A DNA stretch of 28,551 bases, taken from positions 1 to 28,551 of the forward strand of contig CAZXOC010000069.1 of NCBI GenBank assembly GCA_964642165.1, read 5' to 3'. Made by a program: the position numbers and the translations under genes. The DNA is from CAYRVX01 sp964642165 (GTDB lineage Bacteria > Planctomycetota > Phycisphaerae > SM23-33). Every line of letters starts with the position of its first letter. The stretch's first letter is position 1. Positions 16,001 through 23,769 of the stretch are shown here, piece by piece. The notes under the pieces were generated by a model that saw only the letters and a program-made list of their open reading frames with translations, searched no databases and was not told where the DNA came from.

Positions 16001-19000
16001 CAGCCGGCCGGCCGGGTCGAGCGTGGAGATGGACCTGCGCGTGCCGTCGGGATGGTAGTCGGTGATCCGCACGCGCAGGAGCTTCATGGCCGGATCGTGC
16101 TCTTCCTCCCGGATGCGTCGCCCGCGCTCATCGTACCGGTAGGTCCGGATCGACTGCGGAACGAGATCGGACTCTTTGCGTGGCCCGTCGCGCGAGCCGT
16201 CGCGCGAGCGGTAGTAGATCACCTTGGCGTGTCGGCCGGCGGCGTCGGTGAACACCCGGCGGGCCACGATGCCGATGGAGCTTGGCCTCGTGTAGTACTC
16301 GAGCTTGCCCGCCTGGCCCTTTGCCGGGTCCTTCGCCGTGTCGGTGGCCGACATCGCCGCGGGCTTCGTGGCCGCCGAGCCCGGCCGCGTGGCGGACGGA
16401 GTGGCTGCCTCCGGCGGCCAGTGCTTGCCTTGCGGCCGGGCGGCCAGCCGGATCTCCACCCATGGCGTTGCGACTCGCCCGGTCCACGGGCGCGCCCGAA
16501 GGTCACGGCGTGTCGGGAAGGGGTCCTTCCGGTCGACCTCCAGCACCGCGCGCATCTTGTACGCCGTGTTCGCGGGGTCAAACTCCTCGTAGCCCTTCCC
16601 GGTCTTGCGGCCATAAGCGAACACGTAGCCCCCGTTCTTGCCGTTCAGTTCATGCCGGTACGTCTGGCCCGGTTGGAGACAGCCCAGCTTCGTGGATAGG
16701 TCGTGCACGGTCGGCAGCGAATGCTGTTTTGGGTACCCTTCAAACTTCAACGACACCACCGGCGCGGCGTTCAGGTAGACTGGGATCTTCAGAGGGTTGT
16801 CGCTGGTGTTGCGGACCTCCAGGTACACCTGCTCGTCGAGGCCGCCCGTCCGGTCCACGAGCAGCCTGCACTGGAGTCCGTTTCCTGCTTTCGACCAAGG
16901 CGTTCTCTCCAGCTTGCCTTCGGGTTCACTGGCCGGTATGGGCTGGATCGACATCGTCAGTCGGTAGGCCACCGCTGCCGCGACGTTCCACTTCGCGCCG
17001 CCCATGTGGCCCGACCTCACCCACCCGGAAGCATCTTCGGGAAGGACGCCGGAGAGCCAACCGATCCGGAACTCGCCCAGCGACCTCCCGTCCCGGTCGA
17101 GCAACGCGACCTCGCCGCGGTAGACGGCTTTCGGGAAGGCCTGGTACCTGTACTTCAGGTTGACGTTCGGCCAGGTCCGGCGTCGCTCCAGATGAAGCGT
17201 CGCCGCCTCAAAGACCTTCGTTCGCCGGCCGGTCCCCTCGCGCGTGTGCCACAGCCCCGCCTTCAGCGCGATGGGTTTGCCCCAGACAGTCTTGCCGGTC
17301 TCGGCCACAACCGCCGCCGGCTGCGTGGCTGGCCGCGTCGTGACCATCGGCAAGTCCTTGCGTGGCCGGACGCGGGGGGCCGCGTCAAGGACCCACTGGT
17401 CCTGGCTCTTCCCCTGGGCGATGCCGGACGCCTGCACTCCCCACGCGCCGTCCAGCGCATACGTGATCGCGAAGCGGGCGCCGTCGAGGGTCGCCACTTC
17501 CTGCGGCCCCTTGCCCGGCCGCAGACGCGCCGGCGGGAGGAGGACCTTCATCTGCCGCGCGCTCATGCCCGGGTGAACCCGCGCCGCCAGTGCGTGCCAC
17601 ATCGCCTTGCCGCCGTCGGGATGCGCCGCGTGGACCTTGCCCGCTCCCTTGGCCAGGGCCGCCCGCGAGAGCCCCAGGACCGCCAGGACGTCCTCCCGCA
17701 CGCCGCCCGGCCCGCTCGCCACGGTGCAATGCCCGTTGGAGCCGTAGACACAGAACGGCTCTGCGTAGAGGGCCTGGAACCGGTGGAACCTCTGCTGCCC
17801 GGCCTTGTCGAACGGGAAGGGGAAGACCATGACACTGTTGTCCAGCCCGGCCAGAACCGGCCCGATGCCCTCCTCTTCCTGGCGGATCTTCCAGTCTCCG
17901 CCAACGGCCTTGCGCAGGGCGTCGCCCAGAGCGGTCAGTTCAGCCTCGGCGGCTACCGGCGCGCCCCCGCGGGCTGCGGCCCGGCGGTCCAACCGGTCTA
18001 TCATCGCAAGGTGCCTGGCCAGCACCTCCTTCAGTTTCGGTGACAGGTCTGGTGCGGAGCCCGGGCCGAGGTGGAGTATCGTCCGCCCCACGATGCCCAG
18101 CGCCGGCCACTTGTAGGGCAGAGGCTGCCCCGGGAAGTTGTCGGCAGGCTTACGGGGCTTAGGCAATCTCATGACCTCGATGCCGACCGCGATGGCGTTC
18201 GGGCCGGTATTCTGATACCCGCCTTTGGCCAAGGGCCGGCAGTTGTGAACGTACAGGAGGCCCCGCTCGTCGACCTTGGCCTTTCCTGCACCGGCCAGCC
18301 GTGGGTACTTGCCGCGCATTCCCACAAGTTCAGCCTTCAGGGATTCGAAAGCATCGGCGACTGTGCGTATCCCGGCCGTGGCCTCATTGTCTGCGGGCGG
18401 GCCTGCCGGCGCCTTCCCGACAACGAGTTCGGCGGCTCTGGCGGCTGCGGGGGCCCGGAGCAGGTCCAGGTAGCGCCGGGCCTCGTCGCGGACGAGCTTG
18501 TTCGCGTCGCGCGTCATCTCCTCCAGCAGCTTGCGCGACTCGGCCGTATCCCTCTTGCCGAAGGTGTGGAGGATCGTGATCCGCACGCCGTAGTACGGGT
18601 CATTCCGCATGGACAGCAGCAGCTTCCTGGCGTTGGGATGCGGGCTCCGCGCCAGACCCTGCGCGGCCGCCAGGCGGAGGTTGGTGTTGGTCTGAGCCAT
18701 CCCCTTCTTCAGCCCCTTCAGCGCCTCGTCGCCCCGGAAGCGGCACAGCCGGCCGATCGCCGCGAACTTGAGCCCGTAGCTGTCGGTATCCATCGCCTTG
18801 AGGTACCAGGGAATGACCCGCACGTCGTCGAAGAGCGACAGGGCGCGGGCGGCGGCTTCCGAGGCCCCGGCCCCCGGCCTGTCCATCATCTTCCGGCCAA
18901 GCTGCTCGATCCTCGGTCCGACCTTGGCCGGGTCCGGAGGCTGGGTCTTGAGAGGCACGCGAGCGGGAGGAATCTCGATCCGGCCATGCCAGTTCCACCC

Positions 19001-20260
19001 CGTCTCATCGCGGTCTTCCTTGGGCTTGGGGATCTCCAGCACGGCTTGGAGGTGGTAGCCCTTCTCGTCGGTATCGAAGACCCAACAGTGGGACGGGCCC
19101 AGGTCGATCAGGCCGGCCTTATCGGCGCCGATGCCCAGGCCCCGGCAGGAGATGTTAAGGGACACGGTCCCGCCGCGCGGGATCAGCAGGCTCCGGCTGC
19201 CGAAGGCCGGGCCGTCATAGGGCCCGTGTGCCCTACGCAGCTCGTGTCCGTCGCCGTCGAGCACTCGAGGCTTGAGCCTGTCGCTGCTCCAGGCAAGCTT
19301 CATCGGCTCGCCGCGGTCGGAGACGTTCCGCAGTTCCAGGGACGTCGAGATGATCGGCGTGCCGTTGATGACCTCCGTTCGCTTGAGGGTCACCCGGGCC
19401 TCGAGTCCGTTGACGGCCTTCGACCAGGGCGCCTCGGCCGGGGTAGTGCTCGGCCCCTTCGCCGGCTGCGCGGCAGGGGCCTTGCGCTCGATGGCCTCGA
19501 TGGCGTCCTTCGCCGCCCAGCGGACGGGGTAGATCTTCGGCCGCGCGCCCGCAGGACCGACGTCGCTGGCGCTGTCGCGCTCGAGGGGGTCCGTTCGGGC
19601 CAGCCGCTTCAGAAGCGGCAGGTCCTCCGCCGTGCCGATGACCCCCAGCGCCCGGGCCGCCCAGGCACGGCGCAGGCCGGCCTTCCCGTCGGCGAGGATC
19701 GCCAGAATGTCCTTCCGGACGGTCGCGTCCCCGCGCGAGGCGAGGGAGATGACCAGGATCGCACGTTCCGCACCGCCGCGCGCGGCGAGGGCCCGCTTCA
19801 GGAGCGGCCCCGCTTCGGCCGGCATCTCGCGCAGGATGCCCAGGAGCCTTCCGTACGCCATCTCGGCATACGTCAGGCTGCTGCGGCGGGCGATCTCGTG
19901 CTTCTGAGGCATTCCGGCCACGCCGGAGAGCACCGCCAGGACGACCTCGACCCGCACCTTCAGCAGGACAGGGCGGGGATCGGCCGCGATCACGTCCGCC
20001 GCCGCCAGGTGAATGGCGAGCCACCCGGACGGGTGCTTGGCCTTCCGCTGGATGATCTGGGCGATGCGCTTCAGCAGCGCCGCGTCCACGGGCTGGCCCT
20101 TCAGCGCCAGCAGCGCCGCGTTCAGCACGCCCGGCTCGTCGCTGGCCAGCAGTTGGCGGGCATCGGCCGGCTCGGGGATCGTCCGGAGGTAGGCCCGTGC
20201 CGCCCACCCGTGGGAGCTGGGCAGCTTGTCGGCCGTCCGCCCCAGGGCGATGTCCAGCAG
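13052..20260 (-). CDS. Giant multidomain protein, likely C-terminal part of the M56 sensor (5' end in assembly gap)
   Basis: The frame is open from the gap edge (20260) to TGA 13052, 2402 codons, with no start near the gap; the GTG at 20128 has no special claim. Residue 1 is taken at 20260. HEAT-like helical repeats fill about 1-270 and recur around 460-600. Beta-rich modules starting with a Trp-Ser/Gly-Lys-x-x-x-Gly-Leu signature occur at about 19435, 16915 and 15885, and resemble domains fused to planctomycete M56 proteins. A duplicated domain of about 90 residues lies at 17670-17940 and 14007-14280. A YD-like stretch (RTYRYDERGRR) lies at about 16000-16150. No enzyme signature was recognised. 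The last residues (PLSLVLSPYPT) come from a short interspersed repeat. This is probably the extracytoplasmic sensory arm; a separate gene starting in the gap is possible. Confidence 0.75.
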   Translation of the reverse strand: MLDIALGRTADKLPSSHGWAARAYLRTIPEPADARQLLASDEPGVLNAALLALKGQPVDAALLKRIAQIIQRKAKHPSGWLAIHLAAADVIAADPRPVLLKVRVEVVLAVLSGVAGMPQKHEIARRSSLTYAEMAYGRLLGILREMPAEAGPLLKRALAARGGAERAILVISLASRGDATVRKDILAILADGKAGLRRAWAARALGVIGTAEDLPLLKRLARTDPLERDSASDVGPAGARPKIYPVRWAAKDAIEAIERKAPAAQPAKGPSTTPAEAPWSKAVNGLEARVTLKRTEVINGTPIISTSLELRNVSDRGEPMKLAWSSDRLKPRVLDGDGHELRRAHGPYDGPAFGSRSLLIPRGGTVSLNISCRGLGIGADKAGLIDLGPSHCWVFDTDEKGYHLQAVLEIPKPKEDRDETGWNWHGRIEIPPARVPLKTQPPDPAKVGPRIEQLGRKMMDRPGAGASEAAARALSLFDDVRVIPWYLKAMDTDSYGLKFAAIGRLCRFRGDEALKGLKKGMAQTNTNLRLAAAQGLARSPHPNARKLLLSMRNDPYYGVRITILHTFGKRDTAESRKLLEEMTRDANKLVRDEARRYLDLLRAPAAARAAELVVGKAPAGPPADNEATAGIRTVADAFESLKAELVGMRGKYPRLAGAGKAKVDERGLLYVHNCRPLAKGGYQNTGPNAIAVGIEVMRLPKPRKPADNFPGQPLPYKWPALGIVGRTILHLGPGSAPDLSPKLKEVLARHLAMIDRLDRRAAARGGAPVAAEAELTALGDALRKAVGGDWKIRQEEEGIGPVLAGLDNSVMVFPFPFDKAGQQRFHRFQALYAEPFCVYGSNGHCTVASGPGGVREDVLAVLGLSRAALAKGAGKVHAAHPDGGKAMWHALAARVHPGMSARQMKVLLPPARLRPGKGPQEVATLDGARFAITYALDGAWGVQASGIAQGKSQDQWVLDAAPRVRPRKDLPMVTTRPATQPAAVVAETGKTVWGKPIALKAGLWHTREGTGRRTKVFEAATLHLERRRTWPNVNLKYRYQAFPKAVYRGEVALLDRDGRSLGEFRIGWLSGVLPEDASGWVRSGHMGGAKWNVAAAVAYRLTMSIQPIPASEPEGKLERTPWSKAGNGLQCRLLVDRTGGLDEQVYLEVRNTSDNPLKIPVYLNAAPVVSLKFEGYPKQHSLPTVHDLSTKLGCLQPGQTYRHELNGKNGGYVFAYGRKTGKGYEEFDPANTAYKMRAVLEVDRKDPFPTRRDLRARPWTGRVATPWVEIRLAARPQGKHWPPEAATPSATRPGSAATKPAAMSATDTAKDPAKGQAGKLEYYTRPSSIGIVARRVFTDAAGRHAKVIYYRSRDGSRDGPRKESDLVPQSIRTYRYDERGRRIREEEHDPAMKLLRVRITDYHPDGTRRSISTLDPAGRLTYLIRYRGRASVSHLYFDDQQRLAGIRGEVPADFKLVHGWGKPVGDLSCGLAPQRQAAPLRDQTFYVTIRNDGKANATVQTAIQYETVRLELRDESGALVPQDERYVRRRRGELLRMNRGANLSRQTIRPGLAALYGVYRLDEWYRALRPGRYTLTVWHRLAEDFPLRSNPAQIVVTEEQGAGDPFGHYLRLYAQYKARILAAALSGDKEKVAAGTDEFSAAIGRRLLYVRVLRMGPGGKAELLIAKALGDRRVILPRIHYRPSTQPHVTVTKRGGREHLVLVETNRQAGGKYADGIRITMALEPVPPASRPPVRKAAATAEEGAAAAAARPRTGAPLDKETLLLLGRLQRNPWAGWSTGTEVVRQFLDDKRRGQNVQTYVQPDITYKVLEKDRRLIRTQQVNGKPMRQDFRIRDQTGIPRPHLTGQGAAVELAVDGANVRCLLYESRIGRIGAGFGGAVVTKQWVPASHSTVLLRRESGENWWAITSLRARKRIGQREVLCIETRRRLAIVGGHVVTTRYLHPDVPGHLVEEIKEFYKPVKGQPNRALWMITHERTAAMSQTSGPPPKDAHARLVAAAGLLRQAGGDDWHVTNEGAGIGRVLRGRDNAFVLFPFPFDEAGREKVLRFISRCNDPFHVHGASGRWTLAGGPGGRDPKLMTALKLEPFDLPSMAALRRAKALRSASARFMFRLTHHGPADKPFYNLQLLGPQRAEKARPWKSGTGLSLAAQVTPEQAGRIVDHLLQAGWLNSGRARPVRPGEAAQAPTGQGYAMAVSDGNSVLYGDVGWGLPALKGLDALRKVLDGEAAKAMDRLLARLDGKRSRWQKEARSGEGLDSRLIGMTVLQPASAKSFAYCEALAVVIYIVTDKGVVRLEIPLGKKRTKGSTRVAIGPGKGKATLVWGKDVSRYVVPSGPPPLPMPAGTRKESAVSGTLTCIDIPAEKTFPYHGDTRITVKDVQLVFPSGRVGVRGPLSLVLSPYPT
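13060..13083. repeat. Short interspersed repeat (TGTCCTGAGCC family) at gene end
   Basis: On the minus strand this reads CCTTGTCCTGAGCCCG and shares the core TGTCCTGAGCC with the insert at 9597-9622. It supplies the final codons of the giant frame, so the ancestral C-terminus may have been replaced. Confidence 0.4.
14007..14280 (-). repeat. Duplicated protein domain, copy 2 (coding)
   Basis: This encodes GGDDWHVTNEGAGIGRVL, FVLFPFPFDEAGREKVLRF, DPFHVHGASGRWTLAGGPGG and an LMTALKL end. It matches copy 1 at 17670-17940 position by position (FPFPFD, PF-V-G, GPGG conserved). I do not recognise the domain. Confidence 0.7.
17670..17940 (-). repeat. Duplicated protein domain, copy 1 (coding)
   Basis: This encodes GGDWKIRQEEEGIGPVL, VMVFPFPFDKAGQQRFHRF, EPFCVYGSNGHCTVASGPGG and an LAVLGL end. 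It has the same order of motifs as copy 2, about 3.6 kb away in the same frame. Confidence 0.7.
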
Positions 20261-20360
20261 NNNNNNNNNNNNNNNNNNNNNNNNNNNNNNNNNNNNNNNN
20301 NNNNNNNNNNNNNNNNNNNNNNNNNNNNNNNNNNNNNNNNNNNNNNNNNNNNNNNNNNNN
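20261..20360. other. Assembly gap (100 N)
   Basis: Exactly 100 N is the usual placeholder for a scaffold join of unknown length. The frames on either side are both open up to the gap. With a literal 100 nt they would be one base out of phase, which says nothing because the number is nominal. Confidence 0.95.
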
Positions 20361-23156
20361 CCGGATTGCCATCAGGCCCGACAGGAGTTGGGCGTTCTGT
20401 CTCGTCGGGGGCAGGCCCCCCGGCGGGGGCCAGGGCTGCTCGATGTCGACGAAGCGCTCCCCCACCGCGATTCGGAGGGAGATCATCCCGCCGGCGGCGA
20501 ACCGCCACTTGGGCAGGAGGTTCAGCTCCCACGGGCGCTGCCTGCCCAGCCTCGTGGCCAGGGTGTCCAGCTCCTCGCGGGACAGCACGGATTCGTAGCG
20601 GACGAGCGCCTTTGGGCGGGGTTCCCAGAGGCGAGCGATCGCCTTGCCCTGCGGATCGACGTCGAGGCTCATCGAGCCGGGCTCGCCGGCGGGCGCCGAG
20701 ACGCGCAGCGACAGCGAGATGCCCTCCCAGCGATTCCGCCAGGCCTCCTTCTTCAGCGTGAAGCGCTCCTTGATCTGGAGCAGCGCCGCCTGGGCCCGAA
20801 CCGCCCGCTCGGCGTCCTTGTCGCCGCAGGCCGCCTGGAGCGCGCGGACCGCAGGCCTGCCGACCTGCACCAGCGCCTTCTGGGCCGCGGCCCGTTCGGC
20901 GTGCTTGTCGCTGCCGAGCTGGGCGACCAGCCCGGCGATGCGGGCCTCGAGAGCCTCTGCCGGCATGGTCGCCGGCCGCGTGGCCGGGGCGCCGCCGGAA
21001 ACCTGGAATGTGCACGTCATGGCCGGAATCTTGGGCCATCCGCCCTTGGGCGCGGCCACGAGCTTCCCGCCGCCCGCCTGGACGTGCCCTTCGAACTCGA
21101 TCCTCGCTTCGTACTTGCCCGGCGGTAGCTTGGGCAGCCAGGCCCTGAGGTAGACGGAGAAGGCCGGCAACTTGGCCCCCTTCAGCGGGGCGGCATACCG
21201 GAGTGTCGCGAGGACGCGATTCCCGACGCGCTTGAACGCGGCCACCTCCAGGATCGCCCCGCCCCTCATGCCCAGCCCGTAGAGGTTCACGGGCAGGCGG
21301 CCGACGAGCTGCTGATAGCCGTCACCGATCTTGTTCTCCGTTCGCAGCACGTACAGCCCGTGCGCGTCGGGGGCCTGCCCCCTTCGCAGGACGTACGGCC
21401 CGACGGCGTACAGCCCGCCCGGCAGCTTGTCCGGAGGGTTGGCCTCGATCTTCAGCCGGTCGAGGCCGAGATCGACCTCCGCCGGCTGCGTGGCGGCCGA
21501 TGTCGGGAAGACGGCCCGCTCTCGGGAACCGGGGCTGCCTGGCTTAGCGGGGTGCTTGTCTTGATGCCTCTTGAGCCAATAGGCCGTCGCGCGGGCGATC
21601 TCTTGCGCCGAGAGGTCGCCCTCCCTGGCCTTGAGGTAATAGGATATCCGGGACCCTCTCGGCTGAACGATGTTCTGGACCACATCCAGCAGCTTGCCGG
21701 CCTGCAGCGGTTCCTTGGGGTCTATACGGGCGATGAGATGGGGCACCACCTGCGGGTGGGAGTAGCCGACCTGGGTGAGGACCGTCATGAAGCGGTGGAC
21801 CTTCCGATCGTTCCTCGCCTGGATGGCGGACTCCAGCGCGGGCACCAGCGACGTGCCGTTGTCCCCCATGGCCAGCTTCATCAACTCCTCATAGGCCTTG
21901 GATCGCACGGCTTCCGCGTCGGCGCCGAGTTGTCGAACCAGCTCGGGGATTCGCTTGTCCAGTTCGCCCGGGGCTTGCCGAGGGGCGTTGGACCCCGCGG
22001 CCACGATCGCCCAGCAGCACGCCAGCACCAACAATCCCGCCACCAGGACGGCACTGGCGGCGTGCGTCCTGAACGCGCCGGCATGGCCGGCCCGCGGGAT
22101 CAGCAATCGCCGAATGCGGCCCAGCAGGCATCCCCCGCCGGCCGCCACCGCGGCGCGCGGCGCGACCATGTTCTCGGCCAACGTCGCCAGCGCCCCCGCG
22201 TAGCCCGAGCGATCCCCGCAGGCTTCCACGGCCACGTCGTCGCAGCAGTGCTCGCGCTCAATCCGAATGCGACGCGAGACCCACCAGACGGCCGGGTGAT
22301 AGAACAGCAGCGTCTCCACGACGCTCTGAAGCAGGTTGACCAGGTAGTCGTGCCGCCGGATGTGCGCCAGCTCGTGGGCCAGGATCGCCTCGATCTGCTC
22401 CGGCGCCAGCCCCGTCGCCGCCGAGACGGGCACGAGGACCACCGGCCTGAGCCAGCCGATCACCATCGGCGCGGTCGCCCTGACCGACGCCAGCAGCCGC
22501 ACGGGCCGGCGGATGCCGAGATGGCCGGCCAGCCGGCGCGCCGCTGCTTGGAGGGCATCACCCGCCGGACGGGTGCCCGTCGCTCGCAGCCGCTGGACCT
22601 TGCCCCACGCGGCCAGGTGCCAGGCCGACAGCACGATCACGCCGGCCAGCCACGCCGCAACGCACCACGGCAGGGCCGGCTCCACCCGCGTGCGAAGGCG
22701 TTCCGGCCATGCCGCGGGCGCATCCGCCGTCGCCGGGGCAACCGGAGACTTGCCCCCCTGTGTCGGCTCCACGGGCGGAGCAGCGACGGACGTCCGGCGA
22801 GCACGGTCTGGGACGTGGGCCACCTGGCGACCCCCGCCCACGTTGTCGTCGCGGCCGGCGACGGCATGTTCCCCCGCCGGCAACCTGCCGATCGCAGCCG
22901 GCGCAGCCGAAGGCGACGGGTCCGCCACGCCTCCCGCCGACGGGAGCAGGACGAACGTCGCGACGGGGGCCGCCGCCAACAGCGCCATGGCAACGCAGGC
23001 CGCCACGTACCGCGCGTTGGCCGCTCGCCTTCGAAGGGCCTCCAGCGCCAGCCGCAGCAGCGCCGCGACGGCCGCCCCCTGCCAGACGAAGTGCACCAGC
23101 GCCCAGCCGACCTGCCGGGCCAGGGGCTCGCCGATCCCAAGGTCAATCGGTGTCAT
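20361..23156 (-). CDS. M56 family membrane metallopeptidase (BlaR1/MecR1-type), runs into assembly gap
   Basis: ATG 23156 overlaps the end of blaI by 14 nt. 932 residues are visible. Hydrophobic helices lie at about 17-40, 50-72, 163-182 and 370-390. The zinc motif HELAH is at 261-265, followed by the helix ending in FYHPAVWW and by EREHCCDD, all standard for M56. In known BlaR1/MecR1 systems the cytoplasmic protease site responds to ligand binding outside and leads to BlaI/MecI inactivation. Beyond the last membrane helix, HEAT-like repeats (about 400-500 and 730-790) and beta modules replace the penicillin-binding domain, so the signal is probably not a beta-lactam. The frame is open at the gap and probably continues into 20260-13052. 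Orientation and overlap make an operon with blaI certain enough. Confidence 0.88.
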
Positions 23157-23541
23157 CGCGCGGCCTCCCGTGCTCGTCGATCAACTGGCGGATGCGCTCC
23201 AGATCCTCGGACGAGACGTCCCCGGCCGACAGGGCCTGCACGACCAGCTTGTGGACCGAACCGTCAAAGGCCTGGCTCAGCAGATCGCGCAGGAGCTTGC
23301 GCTGGGCCTGCTCGCGGGTGACGGCCGCTTCGTACACGTGGGCGTGGCGGCTCTCGTCGCGGCGGACCAGGCCCTTGTCCGTCATGATCTGCATCAGCTT
23401 GAGCGTGGTCGTGTAGACCGACCGGCTCTCGCCCCCGAGGGCCTCGTGGACATCCCGGACCGTGCAGCGTGCCTCCCGCCAGAGGACGCGGAGGATCGCC
23501 AGTTCCCCTTCGGTCGGCCGGTGCTTGAGTTTCCTGGCCAT
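23143..23541 (-). CDS. blaI: BlaI/MecI/CopY family transcriptional repressor
   Basis: The start at 23541 has AGGAG about 8 nt upstream and gives 132 residues, the normal length; an extension to 23604 lacks a ribosome site and would run into the operator. The N-terminal winged helix (ELAILRVLWREARCTVRDVHEAL, recognition helix around RSVYTTTLKLMQIMTDK, wing GLVRRDESRHAHVYEA) is typical. The C-terminal helices (about 80-125) are for dimerisation and would hold the cleavage region. As a dimer it should bind the paired dyad at 23608-23646 and repress its own operon with the M56 protein, and possibly the divergent GH127 gene. The stop overlaps the start of the M56 gene. Confidence 0.92.
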   Translation of the reverse strand: MARKLKHRPTEGELAILRVLWREARCTVRDVHEALGGESRSVYTTTLKLMQIMTDKGLVRRDESRHAHVYEAAVTREQAQRKLLRDLLSQAFDGSVHKLVVQALSAGDVSSEDLERIRQLIDEHGRPRDDTD

Positions 23542-23769
23542 CTCGTTGTCTCCTGAGGCTTCCGTTACCGTCTCTGACGGCAGGCCGGCGGGGCGGGTTC
23601 CCAAAATCTACGAAACAGTTCGTCGATTTGACGAAGCCGTTCGTAGACCGGCGTGCCGGGCCGCCTGCCACCTGTCACGGCCGCTCTGTCCCGCGTCCGA
23701 CCCTGAACAAGGTTGCTCGCGGCGCTCGCGGGACGCGATACTGCATCCCGGTCGACAGGAGAAGACTCG
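23542..23769. other. Divergent blaI / GH127 control region
   Basis: This is 228 nt between divergent genes. It holds the paired dyad described separately, a TTGACG hexamer (23628-23633) inside it, and a weak plus-strand promoter candidate TTGCTC-N18-GATACT (23713-23742). The GH127 ribosome site AGGAGA lies just before 23770. No gene is supported here. Confidence 0.5.
23608..23646. promoter_or_regulatory. Paired BlaI-type operator
   Basis: Two dyads of form ACGAA-N4-TTCGT lie at 23610-23623 and 23631-23644, centres 21 bp apart, i.e. two helical turns. The whole block is itself symmetric, bounded by CTACGAA and TTCGTAG. BlaI/MecI/CopY repressors bind short dyads of this type (TACA-TGTA in Firmicutes) as cooperating dimers. 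The location between blaI and the divergent gene is where such an operator is expected. Confidence 0.7.

Noticed and set aside
18071..20761. Very long plus-strand open frame opposite the giant protein
   Set aside because: It is an antisense shadow: Arg/Pro/Ala-rich, without ribosome site or domain pattern, and runs through the N gap. The minus strand carries clear protein domains.
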